Shown here piece by piece: positions 1 through 9,586 of a stretch of DNA of 64,000 nucleotides. Positions within the stretch are counted from its first letter, which is position 1. Each line of letters begins with the position of its first letter. Source of the DNA: Duganella dendranthematis (GTDB lineage Bacteria > Pseudomonadota > Gammaproteobacteria > Burkholderiales > Burkholderiaceae_D); the NCBI RefSeq assembly GCF_012849375.1, contig NZ_CP051684.1:4154001-4218000 (forward strand). Reading direction: 5' to 3'. The notes below the pieces were generated by a model. That model was not told where the DNA came from and made no database searches. It worked only from the letters and a program-made list of their open reading frames with translations. The position numbers and the translations under genes are program-made.

Positions 1-410
1 TGCGCGTGGGCTTTGCGATTGCGCAGCCGGCGCTGACGGATCTGCTGAACCGCGTGCGCCAGCCGTTCAACGTCAACTCGCTGGCGCAGGCTGCGGCCAT
101 CGCGGCGCTGAACGACAAGGACTTCCTGCAGAAGGGTGCAGAGAACAACACCGCCGGCTACCAGCAATACGTGGCGGCGTTCGACAAGCTGGGACTGCAG
201 TACGTGCCGTCGTTCGGTAACTTTGTGCTGGTCAAGGTCGGCGACGACGCCGGCGCCGGCGCGCGCGTGAATCTGTCGTTGCTGAAGCAGGGCGTGATCG
301 TGCGTCCGGTAGGCGGCTATGGCTTGCCGGAGTGGCTGCGCGTGTCCATCGGCCTGCCGGAAGAGAACGAAGCTTTCATCGAGGCGCTGACGGTCGCGTT
401 GGCGGAGTAA
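1..410 (+). CDS. hisC: Histidinol-phosphate aminotransferase, C-terminal part (cut by window start)
   Basis: The open frame enters from the left edge (first full codon at base 3) and ends at TAA 408-410, giving about 135 C-terminal residues of a PLP-dependent class I/II aminotransferase. The opening residues (RVGFAIAQPAL) match the region just after the PLP lysine in HisC-type enzymes, and the end carries the GYGLPEWLRVSIGLPEEN stretch with the substrate-carboxylate-binding Arg typical of the fold. HisC homologues in this position (before tyrA-aroA) are common in Burkholderiales and may serve histidine or aromatic amino acid transamination. The next gene starts on the base after its stop, so the two are surely co-transcribed. 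The lysine-bearing N-terminal part is outside the window. Confidence 0.88.
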   Translation, partial: RVGFAIAQPALTDLLNRVRQPFNVNSLAQAAAIAALNDKDFLQKGAENNTAGYQQYVAAFDKLGLQYVPSFGNFVLVKVGDDAGAGARVNLSLLKQGVIVRPVGGYGLPEWLRVSIGLPEENEAFIEALTVALAE

Positions 411-1325
411 ATGCTGAACAAAGTCGTTATATTTGGCGTAGGCCTGATTGGCGGTTCGTTTGCGCTGGCGCTGAAAAAAGCCGGTGCGGTGCGCCAGGTT
501 GTCGGCGTCGGCCGCTCGGCGGCGTCGATGGCGCGGGCGCTGGAGCTGGGCATCATCGACAGCATCGGCGTCACTGGCGAACCATCGCTGGCCGCTGCGC
601 TGCATGGCGCCGACCTGGTGCTGCTGGCCGCGCCGGTGGCGCAAACCGCAGCGATCCTGGCGACGATTGCGCCACATCTGGCGGCAGGCGCCATCGTCAC
701 GGACGCCGGCAGCACCAAGTCGGACGTGGTGGCTGCCGCGCGCCAGGCGCTGGGTGACAAAGTCGCGCAGTTTGTGCCCGGCCATCCGATTGCCGGCCGC
801 GAGACCAATGGTCCCGACGCCGCCATCGACCATCTGTACATCGGCAAGAAAGTGGTGCTGACTGCGCTGGCAGAAAACAGCGAGGCGGATATTGAGCGCG
901 TGGCCGCTGCGTGGCGTGCCTGCGGTGCCCTGATCCATCGCCTGACGCCCGAAGAGCATGACAAGGTGTTTGCGGCGGTGAGTCATCTGCCGCATTTGCT
1001 GGCGTACGCGCTGGTGGACGATGTGGCCAACAAGCCGCATGCGGATTTGCTGTTCCAGTACGCCGCCAGCGGCTTCCGCGATTTCACGCGCATCGCCGGC
1101 TCGTCGCCGGAGATGTGGCGCGACATCAGCCTGGCCAACCAGCCGGCCTTATTGGCGGAGCTGGACGCGTACATGGCACAATTGACGCAGTTGCGCGCGC
1201 ACCTGGCTGCCCACGACGGAGCCGCGCTGGAGCGTGTTTACAGCAACGCTCAGCATGCGCGTCACCAATGGATCACGGCGATAGAAGCCGCCGAGGCGCC
1301 GCAGTCGCCGGATAAAGCAGGATAA
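411..1325 (+). CDS. tyrA: Prephenate dehydrogenase
   Basis: 304 aa cytosolic enzyme that oxidatively decarboxylates prephenate to 4-hydroxyphenylpyruvate in tyrosine synthesis. The N-terminal Rossmann fold shows the NAD(P)-binding glycine motif GVGLIGGS at residues 9-16. GHPIAGRE near residue 125 and SHLPHLLAYAL near residue 190 are the conserved TyrA substrate and catalytic blocks. Length fits a monofunctional TyrA with no chorismate mutase or ACT domain. ATG follows directly after the hisC stop (TAAATG), so translation is probably coupled. A hairpin repeat separates it from aroA. Arogenate specificity cannot be excluded from sequence. Confidence 0.93.
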   Translation: MLNKVVIFGVGLIGGSFALALKKAGAVRQVVGVGRSAASMARALELGIIDSIGVTGEPSLAAALHGADLVLLAAPVAQTAAILATIAPHLAAGAIVTDAGSTKSDVVAAARQALGDKVAQFVPGHPIAGRETNGPDAAIDHLYIGKKVVLTALAENSEADIERVAAAWRACGALIHRLTPEEHDKVFAAVSHLPHLLAYALVDDVANKPHADLLFQYAASGFRDFTRIAGSSPEMWRDISLANQPALLAELDAYMAQLTQLRAHLAAHDGAALERVYSNAQHARHQWITAIEAAEAPQSPDKAG

Positions 1326-1338
1326 AGAAGTTAGCCGC

Positions 1339-1411
1339 CGTCGCTCCCGCGCAGGCGGGAGCCTACAGAACGCGCGCTCAGCATGGATTCCCGCACGCGC
1401 GGGAATGACGG
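1339..1411. repeat. REP/dRS3-like composite repeat, copy 1
   Basis: Two imperfect palindromic units of the TCCCGC...GCGGGA type (about 1342-1362 and 1385-1411) are joined by a linker containing agaacg...gctcagcatgg. The second unit has the ATTCCC-N-GGGAAT core typical of Neisseria dRS3 and of REP sequences in many proteobacteria. Similar pairs occur at 7100-7164 and 52148-52228. It lies in the tyrA-aroA gap and would form stable hairpins in the transcript. Confidence 0.8.
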
Positions 1412-1432
1412 TGCTGGCGCTAAAGGAACAAT

Positions 1433-2746
1433 ATGACTCACGAATACCTCGACCTGCAAACGGTCGCCCACGTTGAAGGCACGGTGCGCTTGCCGGGTTC
1501 GAAATCCATCTCCAACCGCATCTTGCTGTTGTCGGCGCTGTCGCAAGGGCAGGTCGCCATCGTCGATCTGCTGGCGTCGGACGACACCGCCGTCATGCTG
1601 GCCGCCCTGCGCTCGCTCGGCGTGCAATGGACCGAAGAGCAGACCGCCACCGGCACCATCCACCACGTGACCGGCGTGGCCGGCGTGCTGCCGAATAAAT
1701 CGGCCGATCTGTTCATGGGCAACGCCGGCACTGCGATCCGTCCGCTGACCGCCGCGCTGGCCGTGATCGGCGGCGACTACACGCTGCATGGCGTGCCGCG
1801 CATGCACGAGCGTCCGATCGGCGATCTGGTCGATGCGCTCAACGCCGCCGGCACCAACGTCGAATACACCGGCAACCCAGGCTTCCCGCCGCTGCACATC
1901 AAGCAGGGCAAGATCACCACCCAGCGCCTGTCGGTGCGCGGCGATGTGTCGAGTCAGTTCCTGACCGCGCTGTTGATGGTGGCGCCGTTGATGGCCAAGG
2001 ACCACGCGATCACCATCGACGTTATCGGCGAGCTGATTTCCAAGCCGTACATCGAAATCACGCTGAACCTGATCCGCCGCTTCGGCGTGCAGGTGGCGCA
2101 GGATGGCTGGGCATCGTTCACCATCCAGCCCGGCCAGGTCTACCAGTCGCCCGGCACCATCCACGTTGAGGGCGATGCGTCGTCAGCGTCTTACTTCCTG
2201 GCGGCCGGCGCGATCGGCGGCGGTCCGGTGCGGGTCGAGGGCGTGGGCAATAACTCGATCCAGGGCGACGTCCGCTTCGCCGCCGCGCTGGCGCAGATGG
2301 GGGCGCAGATCACCATGGGCGACAACTGGATCGAGGCCAGCGCCAACGGCCCGCTGAAGGCCATCGACGCCGACTTCAATCACATTCCCGATGCCGCCAT
2401 GACCATCGCCATCGCCGCGCTGTATGCGGACGGCCCGTCGACGCTGCGCAATATCGCCAGCTGGCGCGTCAAGGAAACCGACCGCATCGCCGCCATGGCG
2501 ACCGAGTTGCGCAAGGTCGGCGCCATCGTGGAAGAGGGCGCGGACTACATCAAGGTCACGCCGCCGGCCGCGCTGTCGCCTGCTACCATTGACACTTACG
2601 ACGACCACCGCATGGCGATGTGCTTCTCGCTGGTGTCGCTGGACGGCGCTGCCCGCAAGGGGGCGTTGACCCGCATCAACGATCCGAAATGCGTGAACAA
2701 GACGTTTCCTGAATATTTCACCGCGTTTGCGAAAATTGCAAAATAA
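1433..2746 (+). CDS. aroA: 3-phosphoshikimate 1-carboxyvinyltransferase (EPSP synthase)
   Basis: 437 aa; transfers enolpyruvate from PEP to shikimate-3-phosphate, the sixth shikimate-pathway step. The [10 protein letters not shown] motif (residues 20-29, substrate-binding Lys24), [14 protein letters not shown] (near residue 97), [10 protein letters not shown], the [13 protein letters not shown] block (near 170) and the C-terminal [14 protein letters not shown] motif are all intact. Length is that of standard bacterial class I AroA. AAGGAACA lies just before the ATG. It sits 5 bp before cmk, in the usual tyrA-aroA-cmk-rpsA order. Confidence 0.97.
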   Translation: MTHEYLDLQTVAHVEGTVRLPGSKSISNRILLLSALSQGQVAIVDLLASDDTAVMLAALRSLGVQWTEEQTATGTIHHVTGVAGVLPNKSADLFMGNAGTAIRPLTAALAVIGGDYTLHGVPRMHERPIGDLVDALNAAGTNVEYTGNPGFPPLHIKQGKITTQRLSVRGDVSSQFLTALLMVAPLMAKDHAITIDVIGELISKPYIEITLNLIRRFGVQVAQDGWASFTIQPGQVYQSPGTIHVEGDASSASYFLAAGAIGGGPVRVEGVGNNSIQGDVRFAAALAQMGAQITMGDNWIEASANGPLKAIDADFNHIPDAAMTIAIAALYADGPSTLRNIASWRVKETDRIAAMATELRKVGAIVEEGADYIKVTPPAALSPATIDTYDDHRMAMCFSLVSLDGAARKGALTRINDPKCVNKTFPEYFTAFAKIAK

Positions 2747-2751
2747 CTGAT

Positions 2752-3420
2752 ATGCCAACTTCCCAGATTCCAGTCATCACCATCGACGGCCCGACCGCTT
2801 CCGGCAAGGGCACGGTCGCTCACCGCGTTGCCGACCAGCTCGGCTTCCATTATCTGGATTCCGGTGCGCTGTACCGCCTGACCGCGTTGTCGGCGCTGCG
2901 CCGTGCCACCGACCTGGCCGACGAGCACGCGCTGGCCAAGCTGGCCGAGCACCTGCATTGCAGTTTCCAGGGCGGCGACATCATTTTGTCGCATGAAAAC
3001 GTCACCGACGCGATCCGGGCGGAAGAGGTCGGCAACACGGCCTCCAAGATCGCGACCTTCCCGGCCGTGCGCCATGCGCTGACGGGGCTGCAACTGGGTT
3101 TTCGCAAGGCGCCGGGGCTGGTCGCCGACGGCCGCGACATGGGCTCGGTGATCTTTCCGCACGCCCAGTTGAAGGTGTTTTTGACGGCGTCCGTTGCGGC
3201 GCGCGCGGGGCGCCGTTATAAGCAATTGATAGACAAGGGTTTTTCTGCTAATATGGAAGACCTCCTGATGGATTTGCAGGCCCGCGACGACCGTGATACG
3301 AAACGGAGCATCGCGCCGCTGGTCCCGGCGGAGGGGGCTTACGTGCTCGATACCTCGGAAATGAACGCTGATGAAGCGGTCGCCCAGGTCTTGAAATGGT
3401 ATGCCGGTAGCACCAAGTAG
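2752..3420 (+). CDS. cmk: Cytidylate kinase
   Basis: 222 aa; phosphorylates CMP/dCMP with ATP. The N-terminal P-loop is [12 protein letters not shown] (residues 11-22), followed by the YLDSGALYR nucleoside-binding block near residue 35 and a [13 protein letters not shown] motif near residue 125 characteristic of Cmk. [14 protein letters not shown] lid residues follow (here [11 protein letters not shown]). It begins 5 bp after the aroA stop, so it belongs to the same operon. The 3' part of the gene also appears to carry a promoter for rpsA. Confidence 0.96.
   Translation: MPTSQIPVITIDGPTASGKGTVAHRVADQLGFHYLDSGALYRLTALSALRRATDLADEHALAKLAEHLHCSFQGGDIILSHENVTDAIRAEEVGNTASKIATFPAVRHALTGLQLGFRKAPGLVADGRDMGSVIFPHAQLKVFLTASVAARAGRRYKQLIDKGFSANMEDLLMDLQARDDRDTKRSIAPLVPAEGAYVLDTSEMNADEAVAQVLKWYAGSTK
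3226..3254 (+). promoter_or_regulatory. Candidate sigma70 promoter for rpsA inside cmk
   Basis: TTGATA (3226-3231), a 17-bp spacer and TAATAT (3249-3254), the latter preceded by TG one base upstream (extended -10). It lies within the cmk coding sequence about 230 bp before the rpsA start. In E. coli, rpsA also has promoters within the upstream cmk gene, so the position makes sense. Inferred from motif only. Confidence 0.45.
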
Positions 3421-3487
3421 TACCTTTTATTAACCTAACCCAGTTGAAGGCGCATACCGCGTACCTTACTGGTAACCTGGAAATACA

Positions 3488-5173
3488 ATGTCTAATATGG
3501 AAAGTTTTGCAGCCCTCTTCGAGGAATCCCTGTCGCGTCAAGACATGCGTTCGGGCGAAGTTATTTCGGCTGAAGTCGTTCGTCTGGATCACAACTTCGT
3601 GATCGTCAACGCAGGCCTGAAATCGGAAGCTTTCATCCCTGTTGAAGAATTCAAAAATGACCAAGGCGAACTGGAAGTCAAAGTAGGTGACTTCGTTTCC
3701 GTGGCCATCGAATCGCTGGAAAATGGTTTCGGCGATACCATCCTGTCGCGCGACAAAGCCAAGCGTCTGGCTTCGTGGCTGGCACTGGAAAAAGCAATGG
3801 AATCGGGCGAGATCGTCGTCGGTACCGTGAACGGCAAAGTCAAGGGCGGTCTGACCGTTCTGACCAACGGCATCCGTGCCTTCCTGCCAGGTTCGCTGGT
3901 CGACACCCGTCCGGTCAAAGACACCACCCCATTCGAAGGCAAGACCCTCGAATTCAAAGTTATCAAACTGGACCGCAAGCGTAACAACGTGGTTCTGTCG
4001 CGTCGCGCCGTCATCGAAGCTTCGATGGGCGAAGAGCGTCAGAAACTGATGGAAACGCTGAAAGAAGGCACCGTGGTAACCGGCGTCGTGAAAAACATCA
4101 CCGACTACGGCGCGTTCGTGGATCTGGGCGGCATCGACGGCCTGCTGCACATCACCGACCTGGCATGGCGTCGTGTGCGTCACCCATCGGAAGTGCTGAC
4201 CGTTGGCCAGGAAATCACCGCCAAGGTCCTGAAGTACGATCAAGAGAAAAACCGTGTTTCGCTGGGCGTGAAACAACTGGGCGACGATCCTTGGACCGGT
4301 CTGTCCCGTCGTTACCCACAAGGCACCCGTCTGTTCGGTAAAGTGACGAACCTGACCGACTACGGCGCGTTCGTAGAAGTCGAGCAAGGCATCGAAGGCC
4401 TGGTACACGTTTCCGAAATGGACTGGACCAACAAGAACGTCGCTCCAAACAAAGTTGTCCAACTGGGCGACGAAGTAGAAGTGATGGTTCTGGAAATCGA
4501 CGAAGAGCGTCGTCGTATTTCGCTGGGCATGAAACAGTGCAAAGCCAATCCATGGGACGACTTCGGCGTGACCCATAAGAAAGGTGACAAAGTCCGCGGC
4601 GCGATCAAATCGATCACCGACTTCGGCGTGTTCATCGGTCTGGCTGGCAACATCGACGGCCTGGTGCACCTGTCCGACCTGTCGTGGACCGAGTCCGGCG
4701 AAGAAGCCGTACGCAAGTTCAAGAAAGGTGACGAACTGGAAGCCATCGTTCTGGCCATCGACGTTGAGCGTGAGCGCGTGTCCCTGGGCGTTAAGCAACT
4801 GGAAGGCGATCCATTCAACAACTACGCCGCCATGAACGACAAAGGTTCGCTGGTGACCGGTACCGTTAAATCGGTTGAGCCTAAAGGCGCCGTGATCCAA
4901 CTGTCGGAAGAAGTTGAAGGCTACCTGCGCGCTTCGGAAATCTCGCGTGACCGCGTGGAAGATGCTGGCACCCACCTGAAAGTCGGCGACTCCGTCGAAG
5001 CTCTGGTGATCAACATCGACCGTAAAGCACGTTCGATCCAGCTGTCGATCAAAGCGAAAGACTCGGCTGACACCGCTGAAGCGATGAAATCGATCGCTTC
5101 GGACAGCAGCGCCGCTTCGGGCACCACCAGCCTGGGCGCACTGCTGAAAGCCAAGCTGGACAACAAGAACTAA
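3488..5173 (+). CDS. rpsA: 30S ribosomal protein S1
   Basis: 561 aa; mRNA-binding protein of the small subunit needed for initiation on structured mRNAs. Six S1/OB-fold repeats are visible, roughly residues 20-86, 104-170, 191-259, 276-346, 363-433 and 450-519. Repeats 3-6 show the typical [12 protein letters not shown]...GLLHI pattern. Codon choice changes sharply here (CGT, GTT, CCA, AAA favoured over the GC-rich synonyms used by neighbours), as expected of a very highly expressed gene. A 67-bp leader separates it from cmk. Unambiguous. Confidence 0.98.
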   Translation: MSNMESFAALFEESLSRQDMRSGEVISAEVVRLDHNFVIVNAGLKSEAFIPVEEFKNDQGELEVKVGDFVSVAIESLENGFGDTILSRDKAKRLASWLALEKAMESGEIVVGTVNGKVKGGLTVLTNGIRAFLPGSLVDTRPVKDTTPFEGKTLEFKVIKLDRKRNNVVLSRRAVIEASMGEERQKLMETLKEGTVVTGVVKNITDYGAFVDLGGIDGLLHITDLAWRRVRHPSEVLTVGQEITAKVLKYDQEKNRVSLGVKQLGDDPWTGLSRRYPQGTRLFGKVTNLTDYGAFVEVEQGIEGLVHVSEMDWTNKNVAPNKVVQLGDEVEVMVLEIDEERRRISLGMKQCKANPWDDFGVTHKKGDKVRGAIKSITDFGVFIGLAGNIDGLVHLSDLSWTESGEEAVRKFKKGDELEAIVLAIDVERERVSLGVKQLEGDPFNNYAAMNDKGSLVTGTVKSVEPKGAVIQLSEEVEGYLRASEISRDRVEDAGTHLKVGDSVEALVINIDRKARSIQLSIKAKDSADTAEAMKSIASDSSAASGTTSLGALLKAKLDNKN

Positions 5174-5183
5174 GAACTAGTCG

Positions 5184-5489
5184 ATGACTAAGTCCGAACT
5201 GATCAACCGCCTGGCTGAGCGTTATTCTCAGCTGGTGGCCAAGGATGCGGAATATGCCGTCAAGACCATTCTAGATGCGATGACCAACGCTTTGTCGACT
5301 GGTCAACGCATCGAGATCCGCGGTTTTGGCAGCTTTGCCCTCAACAGCCGGCCACCGCGCATCGGACGCAATCCGAAGTCGGGCGATAAAGTGATGGTGC
5401 CCGAGAAAAGGGTGCCTCACTTCAAACCGGGCAAGCAGTTGCGTGAACGGGTTGACGCGATGGTCGGGCAACCGATCATCGAGGACTGA
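5184..5489 (+). CDS. ihfB: Integration host factor, beta subunit
   Basis: 101 aa DNA-bending protein of the HU/IHF family. N-terminal dimerisation helices begin [17 protein letters not shown], and the beta-arm region reads [26 protein letters not shown] with the intercalating proline (RPPRIGRNP) that distinguishes IHF. It lies 10 bp after rpsA, the same linkage as in E. coli, which supports IhfB rather than HU. It is followed by a clear terminator. The window also contains an array of IHF-like sites between xseA and exbB. Confidence 0.96.
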   Translation: MTKSELINRLAERYSQLVAKDAEYAVKTILDAMTNALSTGQRIEIRGFGSFALNSRPPRIGRNPKSGDKVMVPEKRVPHFKPGKQLRERVDAMVGQPIIED

Positions 5490-5508
5490 AGCATTCCATA
5501 GTTAAGTA

Positions 5509-5541
5509 AAAGCGGCGTCCGATGGATGCCGCTTTTTTTTT
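5509..5541 (+). terminator. Rho-independent terminator after ihfB
   Basis: A 10-bp stem (AGCGGCGTCC 5511-5520 pairing with GGATGCCGCT 5524-5533, one G-U pair), a 3-nt loop, and a run of nine T. Confidence 0.9.
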
Positions 5542-5597
5542 GTTGCCCGAGGTGCGATACTGGCACCCTCGTACACCACTCCACAGGACAACGGCTG

Positions 5598-5900
5598 ATG
5601 AAATTCATCTCCACCCTTATTGGTTTTGTCATCTTCATCCTGTTTTTTGGCTTCGCGCTGAAGAACACGCAGGAAGTCGACCTGCATTTGTTCCTGCACT
5701 ATGAGCTGCGCGGCCCGCTGGTGCTGATGCTGCTCGGTTTCTTCGTGTCCGGCGCCGCGCTGGGTGTGTTGGCGCTGACGCCGACCGTGTTCCGCCACCG
5801 CCGCGAAACCAATAAACACAAAACCACCATCAACACGCTGCAAAGCTCGGCCCAGCAGGTTACCCGCCAGCCGCAGCCCGACAGCGTCACTACCGAATAA
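5598..5900 (+). CDS. lapA: LapA-type (DUF1049) inner-membrane protein
   Basis: 100 aa. Start chosen at ATG 5598 because it follows a ACAGGACAA Shine-Dalgarno-like stretch and opens directly into the first membrane helix (MKFISTLIGFVIFILFFGFAL). A second helix (LVLMLLGFFVSGAALGVLAL) follows residue 40, then a basic, soluble cytoplasmic tail. This is the DUF1049/LapA layout. In Enterobacteria LapA works with LapB in LPS assembly and LpxC turnover, and lapB follows here after 24 bp. An upstream in-frame extension to 5526 would run into the ihfB terminator and is unlikely. Confidence 0.88.
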   Translation: MKFISTLIGFVIFILFFGFALKNTQEVDLHLFLHYELRGPLVLMLLGFFVSGAALGVLALTPTVFRHRRETNKHKTTINTLQSSAQQVTRQPQPDSVTTE

Positions 5901-5924
5901 CAGCACTCGCACAATCACAAGCAC

Positions 5925-7100
5925 ATGGAATTTGAACTCTGGTGGTTACTGGGCATCCCGGTCTTCTTCGCCCTCGGATGGCTGGCGGCACGCGTCGATA
6001 TACGTCAATTGATTTCGGAGTCGCGCACGCTGCCGCGCGGCTATTACAAGGGCCTGAACTTCCTGCTCAACGACCAGCAGGACAAGGCGGTCGACGCCTT
6101 CATCGAAATTATGCAGCTGGACCCGGAATCGGCCGACATGCACTTCGCCCTGGGCAGCTTGTTCCGCCGCCGTGGCGAGACCGAACGCGCCATCCGCGTG
6201 CACCAGAATCTGCTGGCGCGTCCCGACCTGCCGCAGCTGCAGCAGGAGCAGGCGCAGTATGAACTGGGCATGGATTACCTGAAGGCCGGCCTGCTGGACC
6301 GCGCCGAAGAAACCTTCAACACCATGCTGCAAGGGCAGTACGGCGTGCAGGCGCGCCGCGCGCTGCTGGAGATCTTCCAGCGCGAGAAGGAATGGCCGCG
6401 CGCCATCGAAGCGGCCATCGGTCTGCAGGAAGCCGGCGCCGGTTCGCGCCAGAAGCAGATCGCGCAGTTCTACTGCGAGCTGGCGCAGGACGCGCTGGTG
6501 CACCTGCATCCGGAACAGGCGCTGGAGCTGCTGGAGAAGTCGCTGCAGGCCGACCGCGTCAACGTCCGCGCCACCATGCTGACCGGCGACGCGCAGCTGG
6601 TGCAGGGCGACGTCGAAGGCGCGCTGATGACCTGGCGCCGCGTCGAGCAAATCAGCGTGCCGCACGTAGCGCTGGTGGCGCAGCGGCTGATGGACGGCTA
6701 CCGCAAGGTCGGCCGCCCGCAGGAAGGCGTCAACCTGCTGAAGTCTTATCTGGAACAGGCCTCGTCGATCGATCTGATCGAGGTGGTCTACAAGGCGGTG
6801 CTGGAGCTGGACGGCATGGACGCAGCCAAGCAGCTGATTTCGAATGAGCTGCGCCGCACGCCGACGCTGCTGGGCCTCGACAAGCTGCTCGAAGCGCGCC
6901 TGATGGATGCGCCGCCGAACCTGGTATCGGAGCTGTCGATGGTGAAGAACCTGGTGCACAGCTATACGCAGAAACTGGCGCGCTATCAGTGCAGCCATTG
7001 CGGTTTCAAGGCGCGCCAGTTCTACTGGCAGTGCCCTGGCTGCAGCCGCTGGGAGACCTACCCGCCGCGCCGCACCGAAGAATTAAATGTTATGAACTGA
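5925..7100 (+). CDS. lapB: LPS assembly protein LapB (YciM)
   Basis: 391 aa. An N-terminal membrane anchor (residues 3-19, [18 protein letters not shown]) is followed by a tetratricopeptide-repeat region (about residues 45-330), then a C-terminal rubredoxin-like knuckle with C356-x2-C359 and C370-x2-C373. This is the diagnostic LapB architecture: TPR plus metal-binding tail facing the cytoplasm, linking LPS synthesis to LpxC degradation by FtsH. Length matches E. coli LapB. It is adjacent to lapA and upstream of sugar-nucleotide genes (ugd, hldA), consistent with an envelope role. Confidence 0.94.
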   Translation: MEFELWWLLGIPVFFALGWLAARVDIRQLISESRTLPRGYYKGLNFLLNDQQDKAVDAFIEIMQLDPESADMHFALGSLFRRRGETERAIRVHQNLLARPDLPQLQQEQAQYELGMDYLKAGLLDRAEETFNTMLQGQYGVQARRALLEIFQREKEWPRAIEAAIGLQEAGAGSRQKQIAQFYCELAQDALVHLHPEQALELLEKSLQADRVNVRATMLTGDAQLVQGDVEGALMTWRRVEQISVPHVALVAQRLMDGYRKVGRPQEGVNLLKSYLEQASSIDLIEVVYKAVLELDGMDAAKQLISNELRRTPTLLGLDKLLEARLMDAPPNLVSELSMVKNLVHSYTQKLARYQCSHCGFKARQFYWQCPGCSRWETYPPRRTEELNVMN

Positions 7101-7164
7101 CGTCATTCCCGCGCACGCGGGAATCCATGCTCTGTATGGGTTCCCGCCGACGCGGGAACGACGG
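7100..7164. repeat. REP/dRS3-like composite repeat, copy 2
   Basis: Two palindromic units, 7101-7127 (CATTCCCGCGCACGCGGGAA core) and 7137-7164 (GTTCCCGCCGACGCGGGAAC core), in inverted arrangement. They fill the lapB-ugd gap almost completely, ending 20 bp before the ugd start. Same family as 1339-1411 and 52148-52228. Confidence 0.82.
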
Positions 7165-7183
7165 TGACGAAAGACTGCAAACT

Positions 7184-8551
7184 ATGAAAATCACGATTAT
7201 CGGCACCGGCTACGTCGGCCTGGTCACCGGCGCCTGCCTGGCGGAGCTGGGCAACGATGTGTTTTGCCTGGACCTCGACCAGCGCAAAATCGACCTGCTC
7301 AACAGCGGCGGCATCCCGATCCACGAACCGGGCCTGGCGGAAGTCGTGGCGCGCAACCGTGCCGCCGGCCGCATCCAGTTCTCGACCGACGTCGCCGCTT
7401 CGGTGGCGCACGGCGATGTGCAGTTCATCGCAGTCGGCACGCCGCCCGACGAAGATGGCTCGGCCGACCTGCAATATGTGCTGGCGGCCGCGCGCAACAT
7501 CGGCCAGCACATGACCGGCTTCAAGGTCATCGTCGACAAGTCCACCGTGCCGGTCGGCACCGGCGACCGCGTCAAGGCGGCGCTGCAAGAGGCGCTGACC
7601 GCGCGCGGCGTCGCTGCCACCTTCTCGGTGGTGTCGAATCCGGAATTCCTGAAAGAGGGCGCGGCGGTCGAGGACTTCATGCGTCCGGACCGCATCGTCA
7701 TCGGCCATGACAAAACGCCGGAAGGCCAAAAAGCTGCGGCGATGATGAAGAAGCTGTACGCGCCATTCAACCGCAATCACGAACGCACCTTCTGGATGGA
7801 CGTGCGCTCGGCCGAATTCACCAAGTACGCCGCCAACTCGATGCTGGCCACGCGCATCTCGTTCATGAACGAACTGGCCAACCTGGCCGACCGCGTCGGC
7901 GTCGATATCGAAGCGGTGCGTCACGGCATCGGCTCCGATCCGCGCATCGGCCACAGCTTCCTGTACGCCGGCGCTGGTTATGGCGGTTCCTGCTTCCCGA
8001 AAGACGTGCAGGCGCTGGAGCGCACGGCGCGCCAGTACGATCAGGATCTGCTGATCCTGCGCGCGGTGGAAGCGGTCAATGACAAGCAGAAGCTGGTGCT
8101 GGGCCAGAAGGTCGTCAAGCGCTTCGGCGAAGACCTGAGCGGCCATCATTTCGCCATCTGGGGCCTGGCCTTCAAGCCGAATACCGATGACATGCGCGAA
8201 GCGCCGGCACGCGTGCTGGTGCGCCAGCTGCTGGACGCCGGCGCCACGGTGGCGGTATACGATCCGGTGGCGATGGAAGAAGCCAAACGCGTACTGGCGC
8301 TGGACCTGAGCGCGGACGAACTGGCGCGCGTGCGCTTTGCCAGCAGTCCGATCGACGCGCTGAGCGGCGCCGAGGCGCTGGTGATCGTCACCGAGTGGAA
8401 GGCGTTCCGCAGCCCCGACTTCGTCAAGATCAAGACGCTGCTCAAGCATGCGGTGATTTTCGACGGCCGCAACCTGTTCGCACCGGAAGCCATGGTGGAA
8501 GCGGGCTTTGAATACCACGGCATCGGCCGTTCCATCCTGACCCGCAGCTGA
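7184..8551 (+). CDS. ugd: UDP-glucose 6-dehydrogenase
   Basis: 455 aa; oxidises UDP-glucose to UDP-glucuronate using two NAD+. Start at ATG 7184, which opens with the Rossmann motif [23 protein letters not shown]; longer in-frame extension would enter lapB and the repeat. The NPEFLKEG block (near residue 150), catalytic cysteine C270 in [10 protein letters not shown], and the C-terminal [15 protein letters not shown] and FDGRNL motifs are intact. There is no strong Shine-Dalgarno, and a REP-like hairpin lies immediately upstream. The product feeds polysaccharide or lipid A modification; hldA follows after 12 bp. Confidence 0.95.
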   Translation: MKITIIGTGYVGLVTGACLAELGNDVFCLDLDQRKIDLLNSGGIPIHEPGLAEVVARNRAAGRIQFSTDVAASVAHGDVQFIAVGTPPDEDGSADLQYVLAAARNIGQHMTGFKVIVDKSTVPVGTGDRVKAALQEALTARGVAATFSVVSNPEFLKEGAAVEDFMRPDRIVIGHDKTPEGQKAAAMMKKLYAPFNRNHERTFWMDVRSAEFTKYAANSMLATRISFMNELANLADRVGVDIEAVRHGIGSDPRIGHSFLYAGAGYGGSCFPKDVQALERTARQYDQDLLILRAVEAVNDKQKLVLGQKVVKRFGEDLSGHHFAIWGLAFKPNTDDMREAPARVLVRQLLDAGATVAVYDPVAMEEAKRVLALDLSADELARVRFASSPIDALSGAEALVIVTEWKAFRSPDFVKIKTLLKHAVIFDGRNLFAPEAMVEAGFEYHGIGRSILTRS

Positions 8552-8563
8552 ACGAGGCGTAAT

Positions 8564-9487
8564 GTGACGACGAATCTGGATAAAGTACGCATCCTGGTGG
8601 TGGGCGACGTCATGCTGGACCGTTACTGGTTCGGTGATGTCAGCCGCATTTCGCCGGAAGCACCGGTGCCGGTGGTGCGCATTGCCCGCCGCGAAGCGCG
8701 TCTCGGCGGCGCCGCCAACGTGGCGCGCAATGCCGCCGCGCTGGGCGCGCAGGCCGGCCTGTTGGGCATTGTCGGCGCCGACGAGGCGGGCGACGAAGTG
8801 CAGCAGCTGCTGGAAGGCGGCGGCATTCGCAGCTACCTGAAACGCGACGCGGCGATTTCCACCATCATCAAGCTGCGCGTGATCGGCCGCCAGCAGCAGA
8901 TGGTGCGCATCGACTTCGAGGAAGCGCCAACCGACACCGTCTTGCGCGACAAGCTGGAACAGTTCAAGACGCTGCTGCCGGACTACGACGTGATCGTGCT
9001 GTCGGACTATGCCAAGGGCAGCCTGGTGGCAGTGGCCGACATGATCGCCGCCGCGCGCGCCGCCGGCAAGGTGGTGATGGTCGATCCGAAGGGCGACGAT
9101 TTTACCCGCTACGCCGGCGCCACGGTGCTGACGCCGAACAAATCGGAATTCAAGCTGATTGCCGGTTCGTGGAACACCGAAGAGCAGCTGACCGCCAAGG
9201 CGCAAGCCATGCGCAAGGAGCTGAAGCTGGACGCGCTGCTGCTGACCCGCTCGGAAGAGGGCATGACGCTGTACACCGATGGCGCGCAGTTCCACATGCC
9301 GGCGCAGGCGCGCGAAGTGTTCGACGTCTCCGGCGCCGGCGACACCGTGATCGCCACCATGGCCTGCATGCTGGGCACGGGCGCAGGCTGGCAGGAGGCG
9401 GTGGAAACCGCCAACCGCGCGGGCGGCATCGTGGTCGGCAAGCTGGGCACGGCCACCGTCACGCGCGAGGAATTGTTCGCGTCCTGA
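8564..9487 (+). CDS. hldA: D-glycero-beta-D-manno-heptose-7-phosphate kinase
   Basis: 307 aa PfkB/ribokinase-fold kinase corresponding to the N-terminal domain of HldE (RfaE). It makes heptose 1,7-bisphosphate for LPS inner-core ADP-heptose. VVGDVMLDRYWFGDVSRISPEAPVPV at the N-terminus and DVSGAGDTVIATMA near residue 255 (anion hole and catalytic Asp) are typical. No C-terminal nucleotidyltransferase domain is present, so this is the split (HldA) form; a separate hldC should exist elsewhere. The start is GTG 8564. It lies 12 bp after ugd, in an envelope-sugar cluster. Confidence 0.92.
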   Translation: MTTNLDKVRILVVGDVMLDRYWFGDVSRISPEAPVPVVRIARREARLGGAANVARNAAALGAQAGLLGIVGADEAGDEVQQLLEGGGIRSYLKRDAAISTIIKLRVIGRQQQMVRIDFEEAPTDTVLRDKLEQFKTLLPDYDVIVLSDYAKGSLVAVADMIAAARAAGKVVMVDPKGDDFTRYAGATVLTPNKSEFKLIAGSWNTEEQLTAKAQAMRKELKLDALLLTRSEEGMTLYTDGAQFHMPAQAREVFDVSGAGDTVIATMACMLGTGAGWQEAVETANRAGGIVVGKLGTATVTREELFAS

Positions 9488-9502
9488 TCGGTCTGGCAGT
9501 CA

Positions 9503-9540
9503 AGGCCCCGCAGCGGTGAGAACCGTGCGGGGCTTTTTTC
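9503..9540 (+). terminator. Rho-independent terminator after hldA
   Basis: GCCCCGCAGCGGT (9505-9517) pairs with ACCGTGCGGGGC with one bulged G, followed by six T. Confidence 0.85.
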
Positions 9541-9586
9541 TATTTGATGTGATAATTATTTGCCAACATCAAGAGGAGAGCAGGCG

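Noticed and set aside
5526..5597. Longer LapA start
   Set aside because: It begins inside the ihfB terminator and adds a non-conserved segment before the membrane helix.
7103..9295. A 730-codon minus-strand frame opposite ugd and hldA
   Set aside because: Antisense shadow of two genes with complete catalytic motifs on the plus strand.
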